Origin: Candidatus Gastranaerophilales bacterium
GTDB lineage: Bacteria > Cyanobacteriota > Vampirovibrionia > Gastranaerophilales > Gastranaerophilaceae
Reading direction: 5' to 3'
NCBI GenBank assembly: GCA_944325835.1
Contig: CALVBO010000004.1
Location: forward strand, 96,232-160,231
Length of the DNA stretch: 64,000 nucleotides
This document shows, in pieces, positions 1-8,179 of this stretch. The notes beneath the pieces are model-generated. The model was given only the letters and a program-made list of their open reading frames with translations. It was not told the DNA's origin and made no database searches. A program made the position numbers and the translations under genes. The stretch's first letter is position 1, and each line of letters starts with the position of its first letter.

Positions 1-41
1 GCGGTAATGTTTTTGTATAAAACTCCGTATATATTATCAAT

Positions 42-440
42 ATGTTTCCTGATGAATTTTATGATAATTTGAAAAAGCCCCAAATAACCCCGTCAAAAGC
101 TGTTTTTCGCGGGGCATGGAAAATTTTGTATTTATTAATGGCGGTAGCATTTGTTTTGCTGCTGCTTTCGCCAAATTCTTTTAATAAGCTTATGGCAATT
201 TTTCTTTTTCTCTTGCAGCTTTTATTGAATTTCAACTGGGGCTGCGTATTTTTTCTGTACAGACAAATAAAAAAGGCATTTTTTATATGCCTTTCTTTAT
301 TAATTATTGTGCTTATTATGACGGTATTATTCTTTAAACAATCAATATTAGCAGGAGTTTTGCTGATACCATATTGTGTATGGTTAATCCTTGCCACATA
401 TCTTAACTATTATATTATGGTAGAAAATCCGTCAATCTAG
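42..440 (+). CDS. TspO/MBR-like membrane protein, short form
   Basis: The sequence matches the TspO/MBR (tryptophan-rich sensory/translocator) family from its second helix on: a LKKPQITPSKAVF loop, then ILYLLMA, a QLLLNFNWGCVFF helix, and a last helix with LLIPYCVWLILATYLNYYI. Family members usually have five helices in about 155 residues and bind porphyrins or sterols. Here I see four helices in 132 residues, and the first family helix is absent because an in-frame TAA sits at 18-20, just upstream of the ATG. It could be a truncated gene, or a frameshift could lie near the start of the window. It ends tail to tail with the nitroreductase, overlapping by 4 bases. Confidence 0.72.
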   Translation: MFPDEFYDNLKKPQITPSKAVFRGAWKILYLLMAVAFVLLLLSPNSFNKLMAIFLFLLQLLLNFNWGCVFFLYRQIKKAFFICLSLLIIVLIMTVLFFKQSILAGVLLIPYCVWLILATYLNYYIMVENPSI

Positions 441-1078
441 GATAATTTCTCATAGAAAATAACTTCTGCCGGTTCTTTTCTGATTTTGTTGGTTTCTTTC
501 GGTGTTTTTTCGTAACCGAGCGTGAGAAGTGTTAATAGGATTTGTTTATCATTGAGGTTAAGTTGTTCTTTAAGCTCTTTGATAATATTTTCATCACCTT
601 TTGTCATTTCGTTTGCGAGCGCACCGATAATGCAGCAGCCGACACCGGATTTTTCAGCCTGAATTGACATATAAGCAACAGCGTAGGTAAGCTGTTCGAT
701 TGTTCTTGTGAGCATTTCGACATTCCCGAGTAGTGACGGGTTGAGAGTCGGACTGTTTAGAATGTAGTCTTGAACCATCTGGTTTTTGCCTGATTTTTCA
801 AGAACTGCGCCAAAGTTTTTCTTTTCCCACGCTTCCATATCTGCAACACAGGCGATAATTACGTTCGCGCCTAAAACTTGTTTTTGTTCGCCTGAGGCTT
901 TGTATAGCAATTCCTTTGTTTTTTCATCTCTGATTACGATAAACTTCCACGGCTGAACGTTAACCCAAGAAGGAGCAAGGCGTCCTGCTTCAAGGATTTC
1001 GTTTAGAGTTTCATCGGAAATCTTTTCTTCGCTGTAGCTTCTTACGCTTTTCCTTTTTTTAATCTCTTCTAGTAGCAT
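437..1078 (-). CDS. Nitroreductase family protein
   Basis: FMN-dependent nitroreductase fold. The N-terminus has the family FMN-phosphate motif (KKRKSVRSYSEEKI) and then AGRLAPSWVNVQPWKFIVI, where the family contacts the flavin. The C-terminus has GVGCCIIGAL and the closing TLGYEKTPKETNKIRK segment. The physiological substrate cannot be told. I chose the second in-frame ATG (1078) because AAGGAG sits 6 bases before it; an ATG 18 bases upstream has no such site. It starts 10 bases after the LCP gene ends, so the two are probably co-transcribed. Confidence 0.88.
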   Translation of the reverse strand: MLLEEIKKRKSVRSYSEEKISDETLNEILEAGRLAPSWVNVQPWKFIVIRDEKTKELLYKASGEQKQVLGANVIIACVADMEAWEKKNFGAVLEKSGKNQMVQDYILNSPTLNPSLLGNVEMLTRTIEQLTYAVAYMSIQAEKSGVGCCIIGALANEMTKGDENIIKELKEQLNLNDKQILLTLLTLGYEKTPKETNKIRKEPAEVIFYEKLS

Positions 1079-1088
1079 ATTTAACTCC

Positions 1089-2438
1089 TTATTCATCTGC
1101 CATAATTATTGTAAAATCGGTAGCCGCGCAGTAAAGGTTAATCGGGTCGTAGACGAACTGAATTTTATCAATATTCTGGACTTTTTCATTTAGAATATTA
1201 AAGTAATCGTTTGTAATTCTGTTTGAGTGTGCAATAAATTGCGAGTGGGAACGGTTGATTTCGTCTGTGCATTTGACATCAATTCCCTGAGCTTTAAGTT
1301 CATCAATAAGTGCGGAAGCTTTTGTCTTTTGGGTTCTTGCGTACATAACATTCGCGACAATCGGCTTATCAGCTTCTATATTTCTTGCTTTATCTCTGTA
1401 GATAAGTCTGTCAATAACCTCCTGCGTTTTTTCAGGATCTAAAATCCAGTAGCTTATGTATCCGCTCTGGTTTGGCTGACCCGGAAGGGTTGCAATTTCG
1501 GTTTTGGATAAATCTATGTGGCGTAAGAATTCAATAAGCTGCGCCATTTCACCGGTACTGATGTCGGTTTTAATATATTTTTTAGCAGTTGCAATCAAAT
1601 CAGGTATTTTTGCGATAGTCTGCGGGTTTTGCAGAGTTTTGACCAACCCTCTGATAAACCATTGCTGGCGTTGGGTTCTGCCGATATCCCCGAGTGCGTC
1701 ATGGCGGAAACGCAGGTATTCAATTGCTTTTTGTCCGTCAAGTTTTTGAAGCCCTTTGTCAAAATTGATATTTAAATGCGCGGTTCTATCACGGTAATGC
1801 ATTGGTTTTTCAATATAGATTTCAACGCCGCCAAGAACGTCAACGAGTTCTTTGACAATATCTTCGTGAACAAGTACGTATCTGTGGATTTTAACCCCGA
1901 GCGTTTTTTCGATAGTTTCTTTTGTCATTTCCACCCCGCCTATTGCATGGGCTGAATTTATTTTATTAATTCCGTTGTTGCGTGCTAAAAATACTTTACT
2001 GTCGCGCGGAATAGAAATCGCGTTTATTGATTTGGATTTAGGGTCAATATTGGCAAGAATAATTGTGTCGGTTCTGGTTCCGGCCCACATATCTTTTTTT
2101 GCTTCCGGATTATCATCCACACCGAGAAGCAGAATATTCTGGCGCTTCATGCCAAAAGGTGTCGGGAAGTTTGCATGCTGCTTTTTCTCATTAGAAAATG
2201 CACGGCTTATTTTTGATTCTTCTCCGAAAAGCTTTGATGAAAGTTCTTCTGAATCGACAAAAATAACTATTCCTAACAAAATAACCAGAAATATTAATAC
2301 AGAAATAATGACAGTGCGTTTTATTTTAGAAGTACTGTTTTCTTCCTGTTCTCTGTTGTAAATTTCCTGATTTAAAAATGTTCTGCTATAATCGACTTTG
2401 TAAACTTTATTAGAATTATCTGTGCTATTGTTATTCAT
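1089..2438 (-). CDS. LytR-CpsA-Psr (LCP) family cell-envelope protein
   Basis: Membrane-anchored LCP protein: a short cytoplasmic N-terminus, one transmembrane helix at about residues 38-58, then the extracytoplasmic LCP domain. Family landmarks are visible: RTDTIILANIDP, SIPRDSKV, the GGVEIYIEKPMHYRD region and the YLRFRHDALGDIGRTQRQQ arginine-rich motif that binds the pyrophosphate-lipid substrate. A C-terminal LytR_C-like region follows (from about residue 345). Family members transfer glycopolymers from an undecaprenyl carrier onto peptidoglycan or other acceptors. It lies between mgtE and the nitroreductase on the same strand. Confidence 0.9.
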   Translation of the reverse strand: MNNNSTDNSNKVYKVDYSRTFLNQEIYNREQEENSTSKIKRTVIISVLIFLVILLGIVIFVDSEELSSKLFGEESKISRAFSNEKKQHANFPTPFGMKRQNILLLGVDDNPEAKKDMWAGTRTDTIILANIDPKSKSINAISIPRDSKVFLARNNGINKINSAHAIGGVEMTKETIEKTLGVKIHRYVLVHEDIVKELVDVLGGVEIYIEKPMHYRDRTAHLNINFDKGLQKLDGQKAIEYLRFRHDALGDIGRTQRQQWFIRGLVKTLQNPQTIAKIPDLIATAKKYIKTDISTGEMAQLIEFLRHIDLSKTEIATLPGQPNQSGYISYWILDPEKTQEVIDRLIYRDKARNIEADKPIVANVMYARTQKTKASALIDELKAQGIDVKCTDEINRSHSQFIAHSNRITNDYFNILNEKVQNIDKIQFVYDPINLYCAATDFTIIMADE

Positions 2439-2468
2439 TTAATATAAAACCCTGCTTATTATTTAAAT

Positions 2469-3836
2469 TTAGGAACTGTGTGAAATTAGGAAGGCTGAAA
2501 CCAGTCCGAAATAGATAGCCAGCCCTATGACGTCAATGGTTGTTGCGATTATCGGGCCTGACGCGATTGCGGGATCGACATTCATAGATTTTAGAGCAAA
2601 CGGCGTAAACGTACCGATTACAGTTGCCATTGTCATGTTTATAATCATTGCAATACCAACTATAATACCAAGTTCAATATTATGTTGCCACCCCCAGGTG
2701 GTTAGGGTTACGAGGAGTCCGAAGATTGTACCAATCATCAGCCCGATGCCCATTTCCCTGAAAATATGGAACAGGGCAGAATTAAGCGTAACCTGTCCTG
2801 TTGAAAGACCGCGAACCATAAGAGTAATACTTTGTGTGCCGATATTTCCGCCCAGACCTGCCAGAAGCGGCATGAATATCGCAATAATCGGCAGCGCCGT
2901 TAATGTCGCATTGAAATGGTTGGCAACGTTAACCGCAAGAAACTCCCCGATAAGTGTGATAAATAACCATGGAAGTCTTGCAATTATTGCGTTCAAAACA
3001 TTGCCGGATAAAATTTGATCTTCGTCAACTATTTCTGTCGAAATACCTGAGGACTGGTAGATTTCTTCTGTTGTTTCTTCTTCAAATAAATCGTGGACAT
3101 CATCCCACGTAACCATACCTTTTAACCTGTTATACAAATCCACGACCGGAAGTGCGTTGTACTGGTATTTTAGAAACTCATCAACAATAAAATCGCTGTA
3201 ATCATCAACGTGAAGTTTGACAATATCACGTATCATAATTTCTTTTACCGGCTGGTTTGCAGGGGAGGTGAGGAGTTTTCTCAAGGAAATAACTCCTAAA
3301 AGGTGGTTTTGTTTATCAACAACATATATATAATATAGTTCAAAATTATCTTTTTCCGCTTTGCTTCTGATAGTGTTAAGTACGTCCTGAACGGTCATAT
3401 CAACCGTTACGGTCAGGACAACGGGGTTCATAATCCCGCCTGCGGTATCTTCGTTGTAGGTTAAAAGTTCCCTGACTTCTTCGGAGAATTTATGCGGAAG
3501 CTTGTCAAGATATGTTTCACTCTCGTCCTCTTCCATGTCGCCTAAAACGTCAGCAGCAGCATCGTGAGGAAGTTTTGTGATGATTTTTGAGGCAAGTTCT
3601 TCATCAAGTTCTCCAAGAAGTTCGACTTGAAGCTGCGGTGATAAATACTCCATTAAATCAGCCGCTTTTTCAATATTAAGCAGCTTAAAGCACTCAAGCC
3701 GTTCTTCGGGCTTTAATTGTGCAAAAATATCCGCCAAATCCGCTTCGTGGTAGCTGTCAAGTTCTTCCTGAAGCCTTTCTACGGATTCATCAGCCATTAT
3801 TTCACGTAATCTGTCGATAATATTTGCCGTGTTCAT
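2469..3836 (-). CDS. mgtE: Magnesium transporter MgtE
   Basis: Typical MgtE layout: an N-terminal superhelical domain (residues ~1-120), a CBS pair (~125-250, AGGIMNPVVLTVTVDMTVQDVL and KEIMIRDIVKLHVDDYSDF), a plug helix, then five membrane helices with PLLAGLGGNIGTQSITLMVRGL and the GPIIATTIDVIGLAIYF closing helix. The product is a Mg2+-gated inner-membrane Mg2+ channel. The frame extends 7 codons upstream to a TTG at 3857; I prefer the ATG at 3836, although no strong ribosome site is seen for either. I looked for a magnesium riboswitch in the short upstream gap and saw none. Confidence 0.92.
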   Translation of the reverse strand: MNTANIIDRLREIMADESVERLQEELDSYHEADLADIFAQLKPEERLECFKLLNIEKAADLMEYLSPQLQVELLGELDEELASKIITKLPHDAAADVLGDMEEDESETYLDKLPHKFSEEVRELLTYNEDTAGGIMNPVVLTVTVDMTVQDVLNTIRSKAEKDNFELYYIYVVDKQNHLLGVISLRKLLTSPANQPVKEIMIRDIVKLHVDDYSDFIVDEFLKYQYNALPVVDLYNRLKGMVTWDDVHDLFEEETTEEIYQSSGISTEIVDEDQILSGNVLNAIIARLPWLFITLIGEFLAVNVANHFNATLTALPIIAIFMPLLAGLGGNIGTQSITLMVRGLSTGQVTLNSALFHIFREMGIGLMIGTIFGLLVTLTTWGWQHNIELGIIVGIAMIINMTMATVIGTFTPFALKSMNVDPAIASGPIIATTIDVIGLAIYFGLVSAFLISHSS

Positions 3837-3880
3837 CACAATAAAATTATAAAACAAAAAGGTAATAAGGCAATATTAGC

Positions 3881-4504
3881 CTAAGCTTTTACATCAACAG
3901 ATTTTGGTTGCGCAGCTTTCTCGTCAGCCTCTTTTTCAAACCCGAAGAATTTTAAGGCAGGGTGGACAATCAGGTGGCTGACCTGAGGCGCAAAAATTGC
4001 TAAACCTAGTACAGAACCTACAATGTTTCCAAATTCTATCGCGCCTTTGACTATATTATATTTTTCCGGTTTGTCATTATTCTTTAAGTCATTTTGAATT
4101 TTTTCAGAAAACATATTTTTATATTTATCTTTTCCGAGCGTTGCAGTTCTGTCGTTTTTGGACATAGAAGCGAGTTTTCTGTATTTCAGGTAGTGATTTG
4201 CACTGCTGAAGTTTTGGAAGGCTTTTTCATCTTTCAATAAGTTATTTTTAGCGAGTTTAAACGCACCGTTTTTAAAGATAGGAATTACGATTGCCATATA
4301 AGTAGCAAGGCATGTTGCCTGATAGAGAAATTCTTTCATTGCCGCATAGCGTTTTGTCTGGCGGTCGATGTCGTTATCCACCAGAATAAACGCAGGTCTG
4401 CCAAGAGCTTTCATCCCTGTTTCAAGAGAAACGGAAGCGGTCGTACTCTGAGAAATTGAAGATAAAGTAGAGCTTGTCAGAAAGTTTGTAATTCCGCTTA
4501 CCAT
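3881..4504 (-). CDS. Hypothetical protein, paralogue of its upstream neighbour
   Basis: No family recognised. 207 residues with two hydrophobic segments (about 72-92 and 158-180) and a charged, lysine-rich middle. The stretch GRPAFILVDNDIDRQTKRYA then AMKEFLYQAT aligns with ARPTFTMMDKHEDPETKKYT then ALREGLTEVV of the upstream gene, so the two are diverged tandem copies. It overlaps that gene by 7 bases, indicating translational coupling. Probably a membrane-associated pair peculiar to this lineage. Confidence 0.75.
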   Translation of the reverse strand: MVSGITNFLTSSTLSSISQSTTASVSLETGMKALGRPAFILVDNDIDRQTKRYAAMKEFLYQATCLATYMAIVIPIFKNGAFKLAKNNLLKDEKAFQNFSSANHYLKYRKLASMSKNDRTATLGKDKYKNMFSEKIQNDLKNNDKPEKYNIVKGAIEFGNIVGSVLGLAIFAPQVSHLIVHPALKFFGFEKEADEKAAQPKSVDVKA

Positions 4505-5088
4505 GGTGCACCTACTTTCATTCCGGCCGGTTTCGCAGCTATATAATTAGATATACTTATTGTTTGTAAAGGACGGGTAAATTCCTGAGGTTTTTGCATT
4601 GCAACAGGATTTACATTTTCTAAAACTTCGTTTTCTTTTATATCAAGTTTATGCTCTTCTTGCGGAGCTTCTTTCTTTTTATTTTTGTCACCCTGAATCA
4701 TACCCATAAACGGTTTTATCGCTATGGATGCAAGTGCCGGAATTACAAATAATGCTGCCGCGCAAACCCCGAGAAACATAAAGTTATGACCTGCAAGTGC
4801 CTGTTTTTCCGGTGAAACTTTCATTTGTTTTGCAATTTTTGCCGCAAGTTCTCCGCAGCCCCAGTATGCAGGAATTGCAACAACCTCGGTTAAACCCTCT
4901 CTGAGCGCGGTATATTTTTTTGTTTCGGGATCTTCATGCTTATCCATCATTGTAAATGTCGGACGCGCAATACCCTTTACCGTCGCAATAGCCATGACTG
5001 CGTACGTCGGCTTATTGTTCTCGCCCAGTTTTATGCATATATTTCTAAACTTATTTGCTAATCCCATACTCACTTTAAAACCGAACAT
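4498..5088 (-). CDS. Hypothetical membrane protein, paralogue of its downstream neighbour
   Basis: No family recognised. 196 residues: an N-terminal segment with VMAIATVKGIARPTF, then the shared D-x(4)-D-x-x-T-K-K-Y motif, hydrophobic segments at about 60-80 and 100-125, and a polar C-terminal tail. First gene of a two-gene operon with its paralogue. A candidate promoter region with the string ACACTAGCAAA lies just upstream on this strand. Confidence 0.75.
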   Translation of the reverse strand: MFGFKVSMGLANKFRNICIKLGENNKPTYAVMAIATVKGIARPTFTMMDKHEDPETKKYTALREGLTEVVAIPAYWGCGELAAKIAKQMKVSPEKQALAGHNFMFLGVCAAALFVIPALASIAIKPFMGMIQGDKNKKKEAPQEEHKLDIKENEVLENVNPVAMQKPQEFTRPLQTISISNYIAAKPAGMKVGAPW

Positions 5089-5096
5089 GAAAAAAT

Positions 5097-5125
5097 TTGC
5101 TAGTGTCTTTAAATTATGTTACAAT
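5097..5125 (+). promoter_or_regulatory. Candidate sigma70-type promoter for the anti-sigma operon
   Basis: TTGCTA, 17 bases, TACAAT. It ends 53 bases before the anti-sigma start codon, in the divergent gap with the 5088 gene. Confidence 0.5.
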
Positions 5126-5178
5126 AAAAATGAACTTTTTCAATTTTCTTTCGTTATATTAGTGAAAGGTCAAAAAAG

Positions 5179-5523
5179 ATGAAAGATAAATGTCAAAAAT
5201 ATGAAGGTTTATTCGTTTTTTCGGATGAAGCAACGCTTGAAGCTCACATAAAAGAGTGTCCGGACTGCCGCGCTGAACATGAAAAAATGTCTAAAGTTTC
5301 AGAACTTTTGCAAGAGGTAAAACCGTATTATATTGCACAGCGCAAGAAAAAGGCACAAATGAAGATTGCCTGTGCGATATCATTTATGTTTCTTTCGGGC
5401 ACTGTTCTGGGTTTAGTTAATCTGAATCCGGATATATCCGACACGCTCCGCTATGGTACCGTTCTGGAAGCGCAGGATTACGGGTTCCCGGTAGACGATT
5501 ACGGATTTTTATTGGTTGAATGA
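5179..5523 (+). CDS. Zinc-finger anti-sigma factor
   Basis: Small membrane-anchored anti-sigma factor of the zf-HC2 type. The N-terminal half carries HIKECPDC, matching the HxxxCxxC zinc motif of ZAS-domain anti-sigma factors, followed by one transmembrane helix (about residues 59-80) and a short external tail. It precedes its sigma factor with an ATGA overlap, so the two are translationally coupled. Inferred role: it holds the sigma factor until an envelope signal releases it. Confidence 0.85.
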   Translation: MKDKCQKYEGLFVFSDEATLEAHIKECPDCRAEHEKMSKVSELLQEVKPYYIAQRKKKAQMKIACAISFMFLSGTVLGLVNLNPDISDTLRYGTVLEAQDYGFPVDDYGFLLVE

Positions 5524-6023
5524 TGGATTTTAACAAGTTAGTCAGAGAAAATAAGAAAAATATCCAAAATATTATCCGCCTTGTAACAAAGGAGAATAAC
5601 GAGGATCTGGAACAGGAAGTTTACATCCGCGTGCTTAAAAATGCTGATAAGTACAAGGAACAGGGAACTTTCAAAAGCTGGGTTTCGACTATTGCAAAGA
5701 ATATTTCCAAAGACTATCTGAAATCCGCCTCTTACAAGGCCCGTGAAAATTCTACCTCTGAAGACGAGGACTGGGTTCAAATCGCAGACAAGAAGGTTAC
5801 GCCGGAATTGCGATTGATTAAAAACGAAAGACAACAAATAATAATTGACGCGGTTAATTCACTGAAACCGAAATTTAAAGAGGTTGTCCTTATGTGTGAA
5901 ATCTACGGTTACTCCTACGAGGACTGCGCGAAAAAGCTTAACTGTCCGCTCGGAACCGTTAAATCCAGACTTTATAACGCAAAAAAAGAACTTTCAATAC
6001 TTCTTGCCGACCTGATAGAATAA
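5520..6023 (+). CDS. ECF-type RNA polymerase sigma factor
   Basis: 167-residue two-domain sigma factor. Region 2 is recognisable in EDLEQEVYIRVLKNADKY and FKSWVSTIAKNISKDYLKS; region 4 ends in YEDCAKKLNCPLGTVKSRLYNAKK, a helix-turn-helix that reads the -35 element. It overlaps the upstream anti-sigma gene and is followed 15 bases later by a Spy-like periplasmic protein, its likely target. This resembles envelope or metal stress modules; the signal is unknown. Confidence 0.92.
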   Translation: MMDFNKLVRENKKNIQNIIRLVTKENNEDLEQEVYIRVLKNADKYKEQGTFKSWVSTIAKNISKDYLKSASYKARENSTSEDEDWVQIADKKVTPELRLIKNERQQIIIDAVNSLKPKFKEVVLMCEIYGYSYEDCAKKLNCPLGTVKSRLYNAKKELSILLADLIE

Positions 6024-6038
6024 GAAAGGAATGTGACT

Positions 6039-6599
6039 ATGAATAAAAGTTTAAAAATTATGGCTATAGCAGGAGCTTTACTGACATTGACAGCGTTTAA
6101 TGCAAATGTTTGTCAGGCAGAACCGGATTTTAATAAACCAATGCCGGAAGAACAACAAATGGACGGAAAATTCCCGCCGCCTCCGCCAGCAGATTCAACT
6201 GTAAAAAAACACAGACCACCTTCACCGGAAGCCTTTGAAAATCGTCTGGGGCTGACGGATGAACAAAAAGAACTTGCAAAAGCGCAGCGTGAAGCCAGCA
6301 TTGAAAAAATTAAACCGATAATTGAGCAGATAAAAAATAAAAAAGCTGAGATTGAAATGATTAAATTGTCAAAAATGACTCAGCAAGCTATTGATGAACG
6401 GGTCGCACAGCTTGAAAGCGAGATTAAAACACTCAGAAAACAGGCTCACGAAATCCGCAAAGAAAATATGAAAGCTTTTGAATCAATCCTGACTGATGCT
6501 CAGAAAAAAGAACTTCACAAGATGAAAGCGGAAGGCCGCAAGAAATTTGAGAAAATGAAAAAAGAACGCCAAAAGGCACAACAAAGAGTTGAAAAATAA
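6039..6599 (+). CDS. Spy/CpxP-like periplasmic LTxxQ protein
   Basis: Signal peptide (residues ~1-24, ending NVCQA), a proline-rich linker, then a long amphipathic helical region with LGLTDEQKE and ILTDAQKKE, the paired LTxxQ-like motifs of the Spy/CpxP/ZraP family, and a very basic tail. Family members are periplasmic chaperones or metal-responsive sensors. The ATG at 6039 is preferred over a GTG at 6033 because AAAGGA stands 8 bases upstream. Third gene of the sigma/anti-sigma operon, closed by a strong terminator. Confidence 0.82.
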   Translation: MNKSLKIMAIAGALLTLTAFNANVCQAEPDFNKPMPEEQQMDGKFPPPPPADSTVKKHRPPSPEAFENRLGLTDEQKELAKAQREASIEKIKPIIEQIKNKKAEIEMIKLSKMTQQAIDERVAQLESEIKTLRKQAHEIRKENMKAFESILTDAQKKELHKMKAEGRKKFEKMKKERQKAQQRVEK

Positions 6600-6602
6600 A
6601 AT

Positions 6603-6637
6603 AAAGCCCCCGTCAAAAAAACGGGGGCTTTACTTTT
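6603..6637 (+). terminator. Rho-independent terminator
   Basis: AAAGCCCCCGT (6603-6613) pairs with ACGGGGGCTTT (6621-6631), then T-rich sequence. Its 3' arm overlaps the -35 box of the cassette 1 promoter. Confidence 0.9.
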
Positions 6638-6657
6638 TAGGGAAAATGGTACATAAT
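6629..6657 (+). promoter_or_regulatory. Cassette 1 promoter
   Basis: TTTACT (6629-6634), 17-base spacer, CATAAT (6652-6657) within the family string TACATAATGAA. Confidence 0.75.
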
Positions 6658-6660
6658 GAA

Positions 6661-6771
6661 GAAGGCAATAAGGCAATAAGAGAATAAGGCAATAAGTCGT
6701 AATGACCGAATAGAAGAAAAAAAGAATAGTCCTATTGCCGTAATGCCCTATTGACCTATTGCCTTATGACA
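6661..6771 (+). repeat. Cassette 1 5'-UTR inverted repeat
   Basis: Copies of AAGGCAATA on the left (6662-6699) face TATTGCC/ATTGACC copies on the right (6731-6766), so the leader RNA can fold into a long imperfect stem. The same arrangement occurs in cassettes 4, 6 and, diverged, 8. Confidence 0.75.
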
Positions 6772-6789
6772 AAAAGAAAGGATAGAAAG

Positions 6790-8029
6790 ATGAAAAAACG
6801 AAATGTAAGCATTTTATCAGGGGGGGGGGGGGCCTCTCTTAACAGACACTATTGAACAGTTGAAAGCCTTTAATTGTCATCCTGAACTTGATTCAGGATC
6901 TATCCAGCGATGCGAGCTACCGGTGTCGTTAGACAGATCCCGAAATAAATTCGGGATGACATTAAAGGATATGCCGTCATTGCGTGTCGGTTTTACTATG
7001 GCTGCCCGGCTGAGCCGGTGCCATAATGGGCTGGTCGGCTTGCGGTCAGCGTTTACCATGGCTGAAATATTGCTTTCCCTGACGATAATCGGAGTGGTGG
7101 CGGCGATAACGCTTCCGTCACTCACGGGCAACATCAACGAACGCACCTGGAACACGCAAAGAAAAGCGCTTTATGCAAGATTTTCTCAAGCAATAGCACT
7201 TATGCCTTCTCTGAACGGCTATGGCACATTGAGAGAAGAAACCGACAGCGCCGGTTCGACTTCAATAGAGGACACGGCGGCGGAAACTTTTGTCACAAGC
7301 GGGCTTTCAAAAGTCTTAAAAATTAATAACATCTGTGACCATGAACATTTTCCGGACTGTGGTATTCCTGATAAGGTTGTTACGTTAAAAGGTGATACTT
7401 TAAGTAATTTTACAACAAGTTATAATACTCTGGTTAAATTTAATAATATGTTTAATGGTTCTTATAGTTTTACTGATGGGGGCGGATGTATTTCAACGTA
7501 TTCTCAAATGGATACGAAGGCGGCAGCTTTTGAAACCGCAAATGGTGAAAGTCTTGTCACGTATTATAATCCAAATTGTACAGTAGATATGGGTGAATAC
7601 GATTACTATCTCCAACCAAAGGTTTGTGCCAATTTCGTTTATGACTTGAATGGTTCGAAAGGACCTAATACGGTCGGTAAGGATATTGGTTTCTTGACGG
7701 TATTTTATCCGTCTGATTCACTTGTAGTTGCTCCAAATCCTGTTGTTGGTGCTTTCGGAAGCGGGCTGCCTTATGATGAATCGGTACAAAAATGCAGAAG
7801 TTATGATGATAGCAGGCTTCCCAATATTAACGAGATGGGTTCAATGTTTGTTAACAGGAGTTTGCTTTACGGTAATGAACGTACAGGTTCGTACTGGTCA
7901 ACAAGCCGTGGGGTTACAAATGGCTCAACAGGTATTTATTACTTGAATTTTAACACCGGAGTGATAAGACTTAATAAATCTCCAGCCACTACAACCTCCA
8001 ATTTATACTGGTGTGTTAAACGCAACTAA
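6790..8029 (+). CDS. Cassette 1: phase-variable prepilin with lectin-like C-terminus (13 G, OFF)
   Basis: Ribosome site AAAGGAT, then ATG at 6790 and ten codons (MKKRNVSILS) into a run of 13 G. As written the frame stops at 6853. With 12 G it joins the long downstream frame and gives an 87-residue leader including palindromic-repeat sequence (from NCHPELDSGS), a decoy FTMAARLSR, and then the prepilin site SA|FTMAEILL at 7052. The mature part has the family helix, KINNICDHEH, NGSKGPNTVGKDIG, and a DUF1566-like end (RLPNINEMGSMF ... YWST ... CVKRN). An internal TTG at 6860 opens the same frame but has no ribosome site. Inferred product: exported pilin-anchored surface protein. Confidence 0.85.
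6820..6832 (+). repeat. Poly-G switch tract, cassette 1 (13 G)
   Basis: Homopolymer begins at codon 11 after the TCA codon. 12 G restores the frame to the pilin; 13 G gives a stop at 6853. Confidence 0.9.
6877..6962 (+). repeat. Palindromic repeat unit inside cassette 1 leader
   Basis: CCTGAACTTGATTCAGGAT opens the unit and CCGAAATAAATTCGGGATGA closes it. Related pairs occur at 30.6, 38.0, 38.3, 44.3, 51.0, 57.0 and 63.4-63.8 kb. Confidence 0.8.
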
Positions 8030-8049
8030 AACTACTGCTATCAGTGGCT

Positions 8050-8087
8050 TAAGGGGTATTGCATTTGCAATACCCTTAAAATTTTTT
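8050..8087 (+). terminator. Terminator after cassette 1
   Basis: TAAGGGGTATTGCA pairs with TGCAATACCCTTA, followed by a T6 run at 8082-8087. Confidence 0.85.
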
Positions 8088-8179
8088 AACATTACATTTA
8101 ACCTTTCTTGCAATTCTGTTATTTTGGTCGTAATATTTTTGAACAAGTGTGTATAAGACAATTAAGATTGGATTATGTT

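Noticed and set aside
3837..3880. Magnesium riboswitch before mgtE
   Set aside because: The gap is too short for M-box or mgtA-type structures.
6860..8029. TTG at 6860 as the real start of cassette 1
   Set aside because: No ribosome site, and equivalent positions are not conserved; the conserved start peptide with AAAGGAT lies at 6790 ahead of the G run.
8108..8179. N-terminal extension of glyQ
   Set aside because: Homology to the family begins at the ATG at 8180; the upstream codons look like leader sequence.
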